From assembly GCF_900096975.1 (NCBI RefSeq), contig NZ_FMYQ01000001.1:62001-126000 (forward strand): a stretch of 64,000 nt of DNA, read 5' to 3'. Shown in pieces: positions 44,857 to 53,728 of this stretch (position 1 is its first letter; the number at the start of each line of letters is the position of its first letter). Origin of the DNA: Paraburkholderia lycopersici. Its GTDB lineage: Bacteria > Pseudomonadota > Gammaproteobacteria > Burkholderiales > Burkholderiaceae. The position numbers and the translations under genes are program-made. The notes beneath the pieces were generated by a model. It was not told where the DNA came from, ran no database searches, and worked only from the letters and a program-made list of their open reading frames with translations.

Positions 44857-44966
44857 TTATGTGCCAACAACCGAAGTTTGCGGCGTTTTTTTGCAAGCAC
44901 ATTTCGCGCGGGGTTGCCTATCATTCGAAGCAACAGGAGACAACGCAGAAACGACGCGCTTTTGAC

Positions 44967-45614
44967 ATGAGACCAATCTGGGACATTTCACCGCCGATCC
45001 ATCCCGAAACGCCCGTCTGGCCGGGCGATACGCCCGTTGGCGTCGAGCGCGTCTGGCGCATGGAGGCCGGCTCGCCGGTCAACGTCGCGCGTGTGACACT
45101 TTCGCCACACACGGGCGCGCACACCGACGCCCCGCTGCACTACGACGCCGAAGGCGCGCCGATCGGCGCGGTGCCGCTCGACGCGTATATCGGCGCGTGC
45201 CGCGTGATTCATTGCATGGGCGCCGCGCCGCTCGTGCTGCCAAGGCATGTGGAAAGCGCGTTGCAAGGCATCCCGCCGCGCGTGCTGCTGCGCACCTATG
45301 CTCACGCGCCGCAGGACCGCTGGGACAGCGCGTTTTGCGCCGTCGCGCCGCAAACCGTCGACCTGCTCGCCGCGCACGGCGTGCGGCTCGTCGGCATCGA
45401 CACGCCCTCGCTCGACCCGCAGGAATCGAAGACGATGGACGCGCATTGCCGCATCCGCGCGCATCGCATGGCGATACTCGAAGGCGTCGTGCTCGACGCA
45501 ATCGCGCCAGGCGACTACGAACTGATCGCACTGCCGCTGAAGTTCGCGACGCTCGACGCAAGCCCCGTGCGCGCCGTCCTGCGCGCGCTGCCGTCCGCAG
45601 CCGCAGCCGGCTGA
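44967..45614 (+). CDS. kynB: Kynurenine formamidase (arylformamidase)
   Basis: 215 residues. It hydrolyses N-formylkynurenine to kynurenine and formate, step two of tryptophan breakdown to anthranilate. The metal-binding motif [15 protein letters not shown] has His48, His52 and Asp54. The opening [17 protein letters not shown] and later [20 protein letters not shown] are typical of the bacterial metal-dependent KynB. An AGGAG sits some 26 bases before ATG 44967, too far for use, so initiation signals are weak. First gene of kynBUA. Confidence 0.96.
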   Translation: MRPIWDISPPIHPETPVWPGDTPVGVERVWRMEAGSPVNVARVTLSPHTGAHTDAPLHYDAEGAPIGAVPLDAYIGACRVIHCMGAAPLVLPRHVESALQGIPPRVLLRTYAHAPQDRWDSAFCAVAPQTVDLLAAHGVRLVGIDTPSLDPQESKTMDAHCRIRAHRMAILEGVVLDAIAPGDYELIALPLKFATLDASPVRAVLRALPSAAAAG

Positions 45615-45625
45615 AACATCCGTTC

Positions 45626-45651
45626 CCGCTTGATCCGCTTGATCCGCTTGT
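45626..45651. repeat. 9-base tandem repeat between kynB and kynU
   Basis: The unit CCGCTTGAT is repeated at a 9-base period (45626, 45635, 45644; the third copy differs in its last two bases) in the 71-base gap. It is probably a slippage repeat; no function is apparent. Confidence 0.55.
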
Positions 45652-45685
45652 CCGCCTGAATCCGCCCAGCAACGAAACCACGCAT

Positions 45686-46936
45686 ATGAACAACCGCAAC
45701 GAAGCCCTGGCAGCCGATCGCGCCGATCCGCTCGCCGCCCTGCGCGAGCAATTCACGCTCGCGGCAGAAACCATCTATCTCGACGGCAACTCGCTCGGCG
45801 TGCCGCCCGCGGCCTCGGCCGCGCGCGCACAGGCCGTGATCGGCGCCGAATGGGGCGAAGGCCTCATCCGCAGCTGGAACAGCTCGGGCTGGTTCGCCAT
45901 GCCGCGGCGCCTCGGCAACAAGCTCGCGAAGCTGATCGGCGCGGCCGACGACGAAGTCGTCGTCACCGACACCATCTCGATCAACCTGTTCAAGGCGCTC
46001 TCCGCCGCGCTGCGCGTGCAGAACGCGCGCGATCCGAAGCGCCGCGTGATCGTCTCCGAGCGCTCGAACTTCCCGAGCGACCTGTATATCGCGCAAGGGC
46101 TCATCGAGCAGCTCGACCGCGGCTACGAGCTGCGCCTCGTCGATGACCCTTCCGGGCTTCGTGCGGCGATCCGCGAGGACGTGGCCGTCGCGATGATCAC
46201 GCACGTGAACTACCGCAGCGGCGAGATGCACGACATGCGCGCGCTCACCGCGCACATTCACGCGCAGGGCGCGCTCGCGCTGTGGGATCTCGCGCATTCC
46301 GCGGGCGCCGTGCCGGTCGACCTGAACGGCGCGAACGCCGACTACGCCGTGGGCTGCACCTACAAGTACCTGAACGGCGGTCCGGGCTCGCCCGGTTTCG
46401 TCTGGGTTCCGAAACGCCACCAGAATGCGTTCTCGCAGCCGCTTTCGGGCTGGTGGGGCCACAAGAAGCCATTCGAGATGAACCCCGAATACCGCCCCGA
46501 CGACGGCATCGGCCGTTTTCTCTGCGGCACCCAGCCTGTCATTTCGATGGCGCTCGTCGAGTGCGGTCTCGACGTGTTCCTGCAAACCGACATGCAGGCC
46601 ATCCGCCGCAAGTCGCTCGCGCTGACCGACCTCTTCATCGAGCTCGTCGAAACACGCTGCAAGGAATACGGTCTCACGCTCGTCACGCCGCGCGAGCACG
46701 CGCAGCGCGGCTCGCATGTGAGCTTCGAGCATCCGCACGGCTACGAGGTGATGCAGGCGCTGATCGCGCGAGGCGTGATCGGCGACTATCGCGAACCGCG
46801 CGTGCTGCGCTTCGGCTTCACGCCGCTGTATCTGCGCTACGTCGACGTATGGGATGCCGTGGAGACGCTGCGCGACGTGCTCGCCACCGGGTCCTGGCGC
46901 AAGCCCGAATTCGCCGAACGCGGCGCGGTAACCTGA
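45686..46936 (+). CDS. kynU: Kynureninase
   Basis: 416 residues. This PLP enzyme cleaves kynurenine to anthranilate and alanine. The PLP lysine lies in [20 protein letters not shown]. Other family segments: [63 protein letters not shown] and [12 protein letters not shown]. Start ATG 45686. Second gene of kynBUA; kynA follows after 10 bases. Confidence 0.98.
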   Translation: MNNRNEALAADRADPLAALREQFTLAAETIYLDGNSLGVPPAASAARAQAVIGAEWGEGLIRSWNSSGWFAMPRRLGNKLAKLIGAADDEVVVTDTISINLFKALSAALRVQNARDPKRRVIVSERSNFPSDLYIAQGLIEQLDRGYELRLVDDPSGLRAAIREDVAVAMITHVNYRSGEMHDMRALTAHIHAQGALALWDLAHSAGAVPVDLNGANADYAVGCTYKYLNGGPGSPGFVWVPKRHQNAFSQPLSGWWGHKKPFEMNPEYRPDDGIGRFLCGTQPVISMALVECGLDVFLQTDMQAIRRKSLALTDLFIELVETRCKEYGLTLVTPREHAQRGSHVSFEHPHGYEVMQALIARGVIGDYREPRVLRFGFTPLYLRYVDVWDAVETLRDVLATGSWRKPEFAERGAVT

Positions 46937-46946
46937 GGAGCGGCAG

Positions 46947-47894
46947 ATGAACGATCACATGCAGGTCCCGGGTATGCCCGACGCGGGCGAAACCGCCGGC
47001 CCGGCGCGCGGCGGATGCCCGTTCGGCCACGGCGCGGCGTCCGCCGAACAGGCGCAGGCGGTATCGTCCAAAGGCGAAGGCTGGCACGACGCGCAGCTCG
47101 ACTTCTCGAAGTCGATGAGCTACGGCGACTACCTCGCGCTCGATTCCGTGCTCAACGCACAGCATCCGCTCTCGCCCGATCACAACGAAATGCTGTTCAT
47201 CGTGCAGCATCAAACGAGCGAGCTGTGGATGAAGCTCGCGCTCTACGAGCTGCGCGCGGCGCTCGCCAACGTGCACCGCGACGCGCTGCCGGCCGCGTTC
47301 AAGCAGCTCGCGCGCGTCTCGCGCATCATGGAGCAGCTCGTGCAGGCGTGGAACGTGCTCTCGACGCTCACGCCTTCCGAGTACACGGCGATGCGGCCGT
47401 ATCTGGGCGCGTCCTCGGGTTTCCAGTCGTATCAGTACCGGCAGATCGAGTTCCTGCTCGGCAACAAGAACGAGCAGATGCTCAAGCCGCACGAGCACCG
47501 GCCCGAGATTTTCGGGCAAGTGAAGGCGACGCTGGAGGCGCCCTCGTTCTACGACGAAGTGATTCGCCTGCTCGCGCGGCGCGGCTTCGCGATCGCGCCC
47601 GAGCGCCTCGCGCGCGACTGGACGCAGCCCACCGCCCACGATGCGAGCGTCGAGGCGGCGTGGCTCGAGGTATATCGCAATCCTTCGGAGCACTGGGATC
47701 TGTACGAGATGGCCGAAGAGCTCGTCGATCTCGAAGACGCGTTCCGCCAATGGCGCTTCCGCCACGTGACGACGGTCGAGCGGATCATCGGCTTCAAGCA
47801 GGGTACGGGCGGCACGAACGGCGCGCCTTATCTGCGCAAGATGCTCGATGTCGTGCTGTTCCCGGAGCTTTGGCACGTGCGGACGGTGCTGTAA
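46947..47894 (+). CDS. kynA: Tryptophan 2,3-dioxygenase
   Basis: 315 residues with GAGGAG 7 bases before the ATG. The haem enzyme opens the tryptophan ring to N-formylkynurenine. Signature stretches: [59 protein letters not shown], and [20 protein letters not shown]. The proximal His is in [12 protein letters not shown]. The first 45 residues are a Gly/Ala-rich lead common in Burkholderia enzymes. Last gene of the operon, convergent with oprC with only 19 bases between and no hairpin. Confidence 0.98.
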   Translation: MNDHMQVPGMPDAGETAGPARGGCPFGHGAASAEQAQAVSSKGEGWHDAQLDFSKSMSYGDYLALDSVLNAQHPLSPDHNEMLFIVQHQTSELWMKLALYELRAALANVHRDALPAAFKQLARVSRIMEQLVQAWNVLSTLTPSEYTAMRPYLGASSGFQSYQYRQIEFLLGNKNEQMLKPHEHRPEIFGQVKATLEAPSFYDEVIRLLARRGFAIAPERLARDWTQPTAHDASVEAAWLEVYRNPSEHWDLYEMAEELVDLEDAFRQWRFRHVTTVERIIGFKQGTGGTNGAPYLRKMLDVVLFPELWHVRTVL

Positions 47895-47913
47895 CGCAAG
47901 CGCGCAACAGTGC

Positions 47914-50076
47914 TCACATCCTGAAGCGCACGCGCCCCCAAACCGTCCGTCCTGGCTCCATCAGCGGCGTGCCGCCCGGATAGCCGAACCCGGCATTGCC
48001 CGCGAGATTCAGATGCTCGCTATAGGCCTTGTCGAACAGGTTGTCGATGCCGAGCGAGAGCTGCGTATGCTTGTCGACGTCGTATTGCGCATGGACCGAA
48101 ACCACAGCGAACCCGGCGCTCGGCCCGAAGTCCTGGCCCACCACATTGCCTTCGTGCAGCGCGTACCGGCGCTGGGGCGCAACGAGACGCCACAACCCGC
48201 CCGCCGACCAGCCACGCCACGCATAGTCGGCGCTCAGGCGCACATCGAGCGGCGGAATCTGCGGCAGAGGCTGACCGGTGTCCACGTTGCGCCCCCACGC
48301 ATACGCCGCCGAAACACCGAGCTTCCAGCCCGGCCGCGGCCGCCACGTCGCGCCGAGTTCCCCGCCCATGATCTGCGCGTTGACATTGGTGGCCTGCGAG
48401 GCATTCGCGTTCGCTCCGCTTCCATAGGTGAAGAGAATGAAGTCGTCGACATAGCCCGCATACGCCGAGAGCCACGCATCCACTGAGCCGCCGCGGTAAT
48501 GTGCGCCGATATCGAGTTGCGTCGTCTTCTCGGGCTCGACGCCGGTGAACGCGTTCGTCGCGCCCGCCGGCCCGCGCGTCGGCGAAAAGAGTTCCCAATA
48601 GTCGGGAAAGCGTTCGACATGACCAAGCCCCGCATACCACGTCAGCGGCAACGCACGCAGCGTCTGCTCGTAGCGCACGAAACCGCCCGGCAGCACGCGG
48701 GCGCGCGTGTCGTCGTGGGTCGGGTTCGGCATCGGCATCAGTCCCATCGAGCCGCTCATGCTCGCGCGTTCGTCGGTTGCGGCCGCGCGATCGATACGCG
48801 CCCCCGCAACCACGCGTTGTCGATCGGTGGCGTCCCAGGTCAGCTCGCTGAAGAGGCCATAGTCGCTCAAGGTCGCGGACGCCGACCACGGCAACGACGA
48901 CGGGCTCTGCAGCCCCATGGCCGAACGCGAGTCGAGCCCATTCGATTGGGCGTCCATGCCCACCACCCATTGCAGCCGGTCGCCCGGTTCGAAGGTGGCC
49001 GCCACGCGCCCTCCCACCGTGCGGCGTCGCACGTCGGAGGCCATCGGCATGCTCCCCGTAGCCGGCGTGCGCAATGTGTAGTTATCCATACGATGATCGG
49101 CTTCGTTGTAAAACACCTGGGCTTCGATGCGTTTGAAGACTTCGCCGATGTTCTTCTTCTCGAAGCGCAAGCCCACGCTGTCGCGCCTGAAACGCACGCC
49201 ATCCATGCCGCGGCCTGCGTAGCGCGCATCGCCGTTGCCGGTGCCGGCGGTGAGTTCGAGCTTCGTGTCGGCATCGGGTATCGCGCCGAGCGCGACGTCC
49301 GCGTTCCACTTGCCCCACGCCGACGGCACGCGCTTGCCATTGCCGTCGGTGTAGTCCTGGGCGTGCGACTTGTTCGCGTTCACGCGCGCATAGACGTCGG
49401 GCGTTCCGGCAGCGAGTTCGAGATTCTCGTCGTTGCGTCCGTTCGACCCGCCCATCACGCTCGCGTCCACGCGCGCGCCCGTCGTGTCGAAGCGGGGCGT
49501 GTCGCGCTCGAACAGCACCGTGCCCGCCGAAGCGCCCGGACCGTAGAGCACCGTCTGTGGCCCCTTGATGACGGTCACCTTGTCGTAGCTCTCCGGCGCC
49601 ACATAGGAGGTGGGGGCGTCCATGCGGGCTGGGCACGCGCCCTGGGTCGGCGCGCCGTTCGCGAGCAGGTTGACGCGCGAGCCGAACATCCCCCGCAGGA
49701 CGGGATCGCCGTTGGTGCCGCCGCTGCGGATCGCCGTGAAGCCTGGGACCGTTTTCAGGTAATCGGCGCCATCGCTCGCGGGCATGGGTTGGCGCGGCGT
49801 CTTCGGGTCCGTGACCGAGACCAGGGAGTTCGCGAGCGGGCTCGCGACGACTTCCACGGTCGGCAGCATGACGCTGGCGGCAGCGGTGGCACTGGTGGTA
49901 TCGGCGGCGTCGCCGCCGGCGGGTTCGGCCGCGCGAGCCGCAATGGAAGTGCAGATGGCTGCGCCCGACGCGAGCGCGAACAGCGCCGCCTGAGCGATGC
50001 GCGAAGGAAACGGAAAACGGGAAGCGACGGCGGCGCGCACCCGCGCCGCACGCAAGAAAGCGATGTAAATAAGCAT
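47914..50076 (-). CDS. oprC: TonB-dependent copper receptor (OprC/NosA-like)
   Basis: 720 residues. A long signal region (about 50 residues, helix ALFALASGAAICTSIAARA) precedes the plug domain (about 70-190: VVASPLANSLVSVTDPKTPR, GMFGSRVNLLANGAPTQGAC, PARMDAPTSYVAPESYDKVT, VIKGPQTVLYGPGASAGTVL). The barrel ends in the outer-membrane aromatic GRVRFRM. The plug segment is characteristic of OprC/NosA receptors that import copper and, in Pseudomonas stutzeri, supply nitrous oxide reductase. The DUF2946 gene lies 86 bases upstream on the same strand. The ribosome site is weak: GGAGGGG is about 20 bases from the ATG. Confidence 0.92.
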   Translation of the reverse strand: MLIYIAFLRAARVRAAVASRFPFPSRIAQAALFALASGAAICTSIAARAAEPAGGDAADTTSATAAASVMLPTVEVVASPLANSLVSVTDPKTPRQPMPASDGADYLKTVPGFTAIRSGGTNGDPVLRGMFGSRVNLLANGAPTQGACPARMDAPTSYVAPESYDKVTVIKGPQTVLYGPGASAGTVLFERDTPRFDTTGARVDASVMGGSNGRNDENLELAAGTPDVYARVNANKSHAQDYTDGNGKRVPSAWGKWNADVALGAIPDADTKLELTAGTGNGDARYAGRGMDGVRFRRDSVGLRFEKKNIGEVFKRIEAQVFYNEADHRMDNYTLRTPATGSMPMASDVRRRTVGGRVAATFEPGDRLQWVVGMDAQSNGLDSRSAMGLQSPSSLPWSASATLSDYGLFSELTWDATDRQRVVAGARIDRAAATDERASMSGSMGLMPMPNPTHDDTRARVLPGGFVRYEQTLRALPLTWYAGLGHVERFPDYWELFSPTRGPAGATNAFTGVEPEKTTQLDIGAHYRGGSVDAWLSAYAGYVDDFILFTYGSGANANASQATNVNAQIMGGELGATWRPRPGWKLGVSAAYAWGRNVDTGQPLPQIPPLDVRLSADYAWRGWSAGGLWRLVAPQRRYALHEGNVVGQDFGPSAGFAVVSVHAQYDVDKHTQLSLGIDNLFDKAYSEHLNLAGNAGFGYPGGTPLMEPGRTVWGRVRFRM

Positions 50077-50090
50077 CTGACGAACCCAAT

Positions 50091-50160
50091 AGCGCCCCTC
50101 CGCGCGGCGCGAGGCGTTCGAGCGGAGAAGCTTTGACGATCAGCTGAAAAAAGGAGGCGC
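50091..50160 (-). promoter_or_regulatory. Leader region between DUF2946 uORF and oprC with mutually complementary segments
   Basis: On the minus strand, GCGCCTCC (50160 down to 50153) begins three bases after the uORF stop and can pair with GGAGGGGCGC (50100 down to 50091), which is the only purine-rich ribosome-like site before oprC. A local hairpin CGCCTC...GAGGGGCG competes for the same site. Ribosomes held at the end of the uORF would cover GCGCCTCC. This geometry fits translation-dependent control of oprC. Confidence 0.4.
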
Positions 50161-50162
50161 GA

Positions 50163-50552
50163 TCAGGCGTCGAGAGGGGGTGCGCGCGATGGGTGGCGCA
50201 GGTAGCGCACGCGCCGCACGCGATCGGGCAGTGGCTGCGGTGCGTGCAGATCCGGGCCGAACGGTCCTGCGGCCACGGCAGGCGGCGTGGAGCCGAGCGC
50301 CGGCAGATGCGCAAGCAACCCGCAATAGCCGCACGCATCGAGATGCGCGGCAAGACGGCTCGCGAACGCATCGGCATGCCCGTTGCCGGGCGCAAGCGCC
50401 GCGTCGTGTCCGGCGGCGCTGCACAGGGCTTCGGCGGACAGCGAGGTCTGCGCGGCCCGCTCGGCCAGTTGCGACCCGAGCGGCGCGAACACGGCCAGCA
50501 GGATCGCGAGGATTCCCAGCCAGGCAGTGAGACGGTTCGAGCGACGGGACAT
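50163..50552 (-). CDS. DUF2946 protein, probable copper-sensing upstream ORF (CruR-like)
   Basis: 129 residues. N-terminal hydrophobic helix (WLGILAILLAVFAPLGSQLA, 11-30), then a His/Cys motif AAHLDACGYCGLLAHLP with His70, the CXXC pair Cys74 and Cys77, and His82; the C-terminus reads HPSRAPPLDA, i.e. an Arg-Ala-Pro-Pro motif at 123-126, four codons from the stop. In Bordetella pertussis a DUF2946 ORF (CruR) upstream of a TonB-dependent transporter gene senses copper through its CXXC while being translated, and its C-terminal RAPP arrest is relieved, leading to Rho-dependent termination before the transporter gene (known from publication, recalled). Here both motifs and the position before oprC are conserved, so the same role is likely. 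Confidence 0.8.
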   Translation of the reverse strand: MSRRSNRLTAWLGILAILLAVFAPLGSQLAERAAQTSLSAEALCSAAGHDAALAPGNGHADAFASRLAAHLDACGYCGLLAHLPALGSTPPAVAAGPFGPDLHAPQPLPDRVRRVRYLRHPSRAPPLDA

Positions 50553-50660
50553 CAGATGACGAACGGATTCCGGGTGCAGCGGCAGGTGGAAAGACGAGAT
50601 GGACGCTCAGTGGCTCGCACGAGCGCGGCCATTCTGGCGCGCCCGAAAACGAAACGAAAC

Positions 50661-50691
50661 CGTATGGGTTTGTAATATTGATGCAAGTCAA
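50661..50691 (-). promoter_or_regulatory. Possible promoter of the uORF-oprC transcript
   Basis: Read on the minus strand: TTGACT (50691 to 50686), 19 bases, CATACG (50666 to 50661), about 110 bases before the uORF start. The -35 is good, the -10 poor, and the long 19-base spacer is of the kind used with MerR-type activators such as CueR, but no dyad is visible in the spacer. Confidence 0.3.
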
Positions 50692-50912
50692 CTGCCCATC
50701 GCCCCAGACGATTTGCATCCCTGCATCCCGGGCGCCGCGAGCGCGTCGCGATCTACCGGGTCGCGCGAGACTCCGATTCGTCCTTTCGAGACCCGCGCGG
50801 CGTGTTGCTTGATGACGGCGGCAATTAGAGCCGCTAATACGACGAGTCCTCGACGAAGCGGGAGCAGACGATGGCGGTGGCCAGGGAGGGCCACGCGATA
50901 TGCCGGGTTCTT

Positions 50913-50962
50913 GTGGGGGTCTCCCCCTTGAAGCGGGCGGGCAGCATGCAAGCTGCCGCCCG
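50913..50962 (-). terminator. Tandem hairpins after purM
   Basis: Beyond the purM stop, on the minus strand, CGGGCGGCAGC (50962 to 50952) pairs with GCTGCCCGCCCG (50945 to 50934) with one bulge and a 6-base loop; a second small stem GGGGG/CCCCC follows. No U run, so termination is plausible but not certain. Confidence 0.45.
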
Positions 50963-51011
50963 ATGTCGCGCGGTCGTCAACCGTGCGGACGACCGCCTTT
51001 CGGGCTACCCC

Positions 51012-52073
51012 TTAAACCACCACGGTCTGCGCTTCGCCTTCCTTGCTCTCGCGCACCACGCCGATCTTCCATACCTGCTCGCCCGCCGCCGCCAGCAGCG
51101 ACGCAGCCGCGTCCGCCTGATCGGCCGCCACGACCACGGCCATGCCGATCCCGCAGTTGAACACGCGGTGCATTTCCGCATCGGCCACGCCGCCGTGCTT
51201 CTGCAGCCACGAGAAGAGCGGCGGCAGCGGCCATGCCGCGTGGTTCAGCTCGGCCGTCAGGCCTTCGCGCAGCACGCGCGGAATGTTCTCGACAAGGCCG
51301 CCGCCCGTGATGTGCGCCATGCCCTTCACCGTGATCTGCTCCATGAGCTTCAGGAGCGGCTTCACGTAGATGCGCGTGGGCGCCATCAGCGCGTCGGCCA
51401 GCGAGCGGCCGTCGAAGTCGGCGGCGAGATCGGGCTGCGCGCGCTCGATGATCTTGCGCACGAGCGAGAAGCCGTTCGAGTGGATGCCGCTCGACGCGAG
51501 GCCCAGCACCACGTCGCCCGGGGCGATCGTGCTGCCGTCGATGATCTTGCTCTTCTCGACCGCGCCCACCGCGAAGCCGGCCAGGTCGTATTCGCCGTCG
51601 GGGTACATGCCCGGCATTTCGGCCGTCTCGCCGCCGATCAGCGCGCAGCCGGCCAGTTCGCAGCCCTGCGCGATGCCCTTCACGACGGTGGCCGCCGTGT
51701 CGACGTCGAGCTTGCCGCAGGCGAAATAGTCGAGGAAGAACAGCGGCTCGGCGCCTTGCACGAGAATGTCGTTCACGCTCATCGCGACGAGATCCTGGCC
51801 GACCGTGTCGTGTTTGTTCAGATGAAACGCGAGGCGCAGCTTGGTGCCCACGCCGTCCGTGCCCGACACGAGCACCGGCTCCTTGTACTTCTTCGGCACT
51901 TCGAACAGTGCGCCGAATCCGCCGATGCCGCCCATCACGCCGTCGCGCAGGGTCTTCTTCGCAAAGGGCTTGATGCGATCGACGAGCGCGTCGCCCGCGT
52001 CGATGTCCACGCCTGCGTCGCGGTAGGAGAGGCCTTGGTCCTGATTAGCGGGGCCGGATTTCGGTTGATTCAT
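51012..52073 (-). CDS. purM: Phosphoribosylformylglycinamidine cyclo-ligase (AIR synthetase)
   Basis: 353 residues, normal length. It closes FGAM to aminoimidazole ribotide with ATP in purine synthesis. Conserved: [88 protein letters not shown], and [18 protein letters not shown]. Single-gene unit divergent from hda across 279 bases. Confidence 0.98.
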   Translation of the reverse strand: MNQPKSGPANQDQGLSYRDAGVDIDAGDALVDRIKPFAKKTLRDGVMGGIGGFGALFEVPKKYKEPVLVSGTDGVGTKLRLAFHLNKHDTVGQDLVAMSVNDILVQGAEPLFFLDYFACGKLDVDTAATVVKGIAQGCELAGCALIGGETAEMPGMYPDGEYDLAGFAVGAVEKSKIIDGSTIAPGDVVLGLASSGIHSNGFSLVRKIIERAQPDLAADFDGRSLADALMAPTRIYVKPLLKLMEQITVKGMAHITGGGLVENIPRVLREGLTAELNHAAWPLPPLFSWLQKHGGVADAEMHRVFNCGIGMAVVVAADQADAAASLLAAAGEQVWKIGVVRESKEGEAQTVVV

Positions 52074-52352
52074 GGGGAAGCGCCAGAAGGTCGGTAAAAT
52101 GCGATTTTAACCGATTGACGGCGCCCCGCCGCCGCGCCCGGAGCGAGATTTGGCACGCGCACGCCTCCGCCCCCCAACCGGAAACCGAGTTTTGTCGCAG
52201 AACACACCCGTTGTCATGCCGTACCCGCGCCGGGCTCCCATGTGGGCCGCGAACGCGCTCGCCCCCGGCGTCGGGCGGCGGCTGCGGCCCGGTGATGCCC
52301 GCCGTGATCTCGCGGGCGCGCGCTACCAGAACTGATTCCGTCCTGATACACC
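52074..52352. other. Divergent gap between purM and hda
   Basis: 279 bases with no supported gene. It holds both promoters. No dyad or repeat is obvious by eye. Confidence 0.35.
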
Positions 52353-53717
52353 GTGCAGCGACAGCTAACGCTCGATCTCGGCACCCCGCCGCCATCGACT
52401 TTCGACAACTTCCATATCGGCGCCAATGCCGAGCTGGTCGCACGCCTGCGCGGTCTGGACGCGGCGCTCATGGCGGGCCCGATCGCCGATCGCACGTTCT
52501 ATGTCTGGGGGGAGCCCGGCAACGGGCGCAGCCATCTGCTGCAGGCGCTGGCCCATGAAGCACCGCCGGGCCATGTGCGGTATCTGGGGCCGCAAAGCGC
52601 ACTGGCCGCATTCACGTTCGATCCGCGCGTGACGATCTACGCGATCGACGACTGCGATTCGCTCTCGGGCGCGCAGCAAATCGCGCTCTTCAACCTCTTC
52701 AACGAGGTGCGCGCCTACCCCGGCTGCGCGCTCGTGGCGACGGGCAACGCGCCGCCCATGGGCCTCGCCGTGCGCGAGGACCTGCGCACGCGCCTCGGCT
52801 GGGGCCTCGTGTTCCATCTCGCGCCGCTTTCCGACGAAGGCAAGGCCGCCATCCTCAAGCTCGCGGCGCGCGAGCGCGGCATTGCGCTCGCCGACGACGT
52901 GCCGGCCTATCTGCTCACGCATTTCCGCCGCGACATGCCGAGCCTCATGGGCCTGCTCGACGCGCTCGACCGCTTCTCGCTCGAGCAAAAGCGCGCGGTG
53001 ACGCTGCCGCTGCTGCGCACGATGCTTGCAAACGGCGTGGGCGATCTGGTGAGCGCAGCGAGCACGATGGCCGCGGACGACGGGCGATCCGGCGAAGAAC
53101 CAGCGGCAACGGACCATGCGGGCGAACCGGCCACGCGAGGCGGCCCAGCCGAAGATCAGGGCGGCGGCAACGCAGCGCAAACGCAGCCCGTCGAGCGCGA
53201 CGATCCGCCCGCGCCTGCCGCCGGCGCGCCCGAAGGCCCTGCCGCCGGGTCGGACGCCGCCCAACCTTACGAGGCGCCGAAAGCGCCCGCCTTGCAGGCG
53301 CGCACGGGGGTGTCCGCGCCGTTCTCCAAACCGACCGACAATGTCGAAGGAGAATTGGGTGCCAAATACCGGCACGTCGTCCACAAGGAACTGGGCGCCG
53401 AGCTCAAAGGCGAAGTGGAAGCCGACGTGAGCAACGAAATGACCGGCGAGCTGCGCGGCGACCTCGATCCGCCGGCCGGCCCCGCGGTGTCTGACGCAAG
53501 CGCCGGCGAGGCGTCGTCCGAACACGCGGCCGCAATGCCAGGCGCGCCCTGTCGCCCGAAGGACCAGGACGCACCGGACACCCCGTCGCAGCCACCCAAT
53601 CCCCCCGAATCGCCGGCCGCGAGCGCGCCGGATGCGCCGGCATCCCCCACGGACCCCGCCGCGCCGACGCCGCCAGCCGGCAACGGCAACGGCAACGGCA
53701 TCACCCGCTTCAAGTAA
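52353..53717 (+). CDS. hda: DnaA regulatory inactivator Hda with a long disordered C-terminal tail
   Basis: 454 residues from GTG 52353. Hda joins the DNA-loaded sliding clamp and triggers ATP hydrolysis by DnaA. The clamp-binding peptide is right at the start: QLTLDL (residues 4-9). The AAA+ domain follows: GEPGNGRSHLLQALAH, where Arg replaces the P-loop Lys as in other Hda proteins, IYAIDDCDSL, and FNEVRAYPGCALVATGNAP; the core ends near residue 232. The remaining 220 residues are Ala/Pro/Asp/Glu-rich and unlike E. coli Hda (233 residues), with one more ordered-looking stretch, GELGAKYRHVVHKELGAELK. No ribosome site of note. Confidence 0.93.
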   Translation: MQRQLTLDLGTPPPSTFDNFHIGANAELVARLRGLDAALMAGPIADRTFYVWGEPGNGRSHLLQALAHEAPPGHVRYLGPQSALAAFTFDPRVTIYAIDDCDSLSGAQQIALFNLFNEVRAYPGCALVATGNAPPMGLAVREDLRTRLGWGLVFHLAPLSDEGKAAILKLAARERGIALADDVPAYLLTHFRRDMPSLMGLLDALDRFSLEQKRAVTLPLLRTMLANGVGDLVSAASTMAADDGRSGEEPAATDHAGEPATRGGPAEDQGGGNAAQTQPVERDDPPAPAAGAPEGPAAGSDAAQPYEAPKAPALQARTGVSAPFSKPTDNVEGELGAKYRHVVHKELGAELKGEVEADVSNEMTGELRGDLDPPAGPAVSDASAGEASSEHAAAMPGAPCRPKDQDAPDTPSQPPNPPESPAASAPDAPASPTDPAAPTPPAGNGNGNGITRFK

Positions 53718-53728
53718 AATGAGCGCCC

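Larger units (their letters stand above)
50553..51011. other. Region between the DUF2946 gene and purM
   Basis: About 460 bases with no convincing gene. Near 50,660-50,692 on the minus strand TTGACT is followed after 19 bases by CATACG, a possible promoter for the uORF-oprC transcript. A minus-strand 87-codon frame (50,688-50,951) has one hydrophobic stretch (RGLVVLAALIAAVIKQH), but mixed codon bias and no ribosome site. The right-hand part contains the purM hairpins. Confidence 0.4.

Noticed and set aside
50688..50951. An 87-codon minus-strand frame between purM and the DUF2946 gene
   Set aside because: Only one hydrophobic stretch, mixed codon bias, no ribosome site, and it overlaps the purM hairpins; not enough to call a gene.
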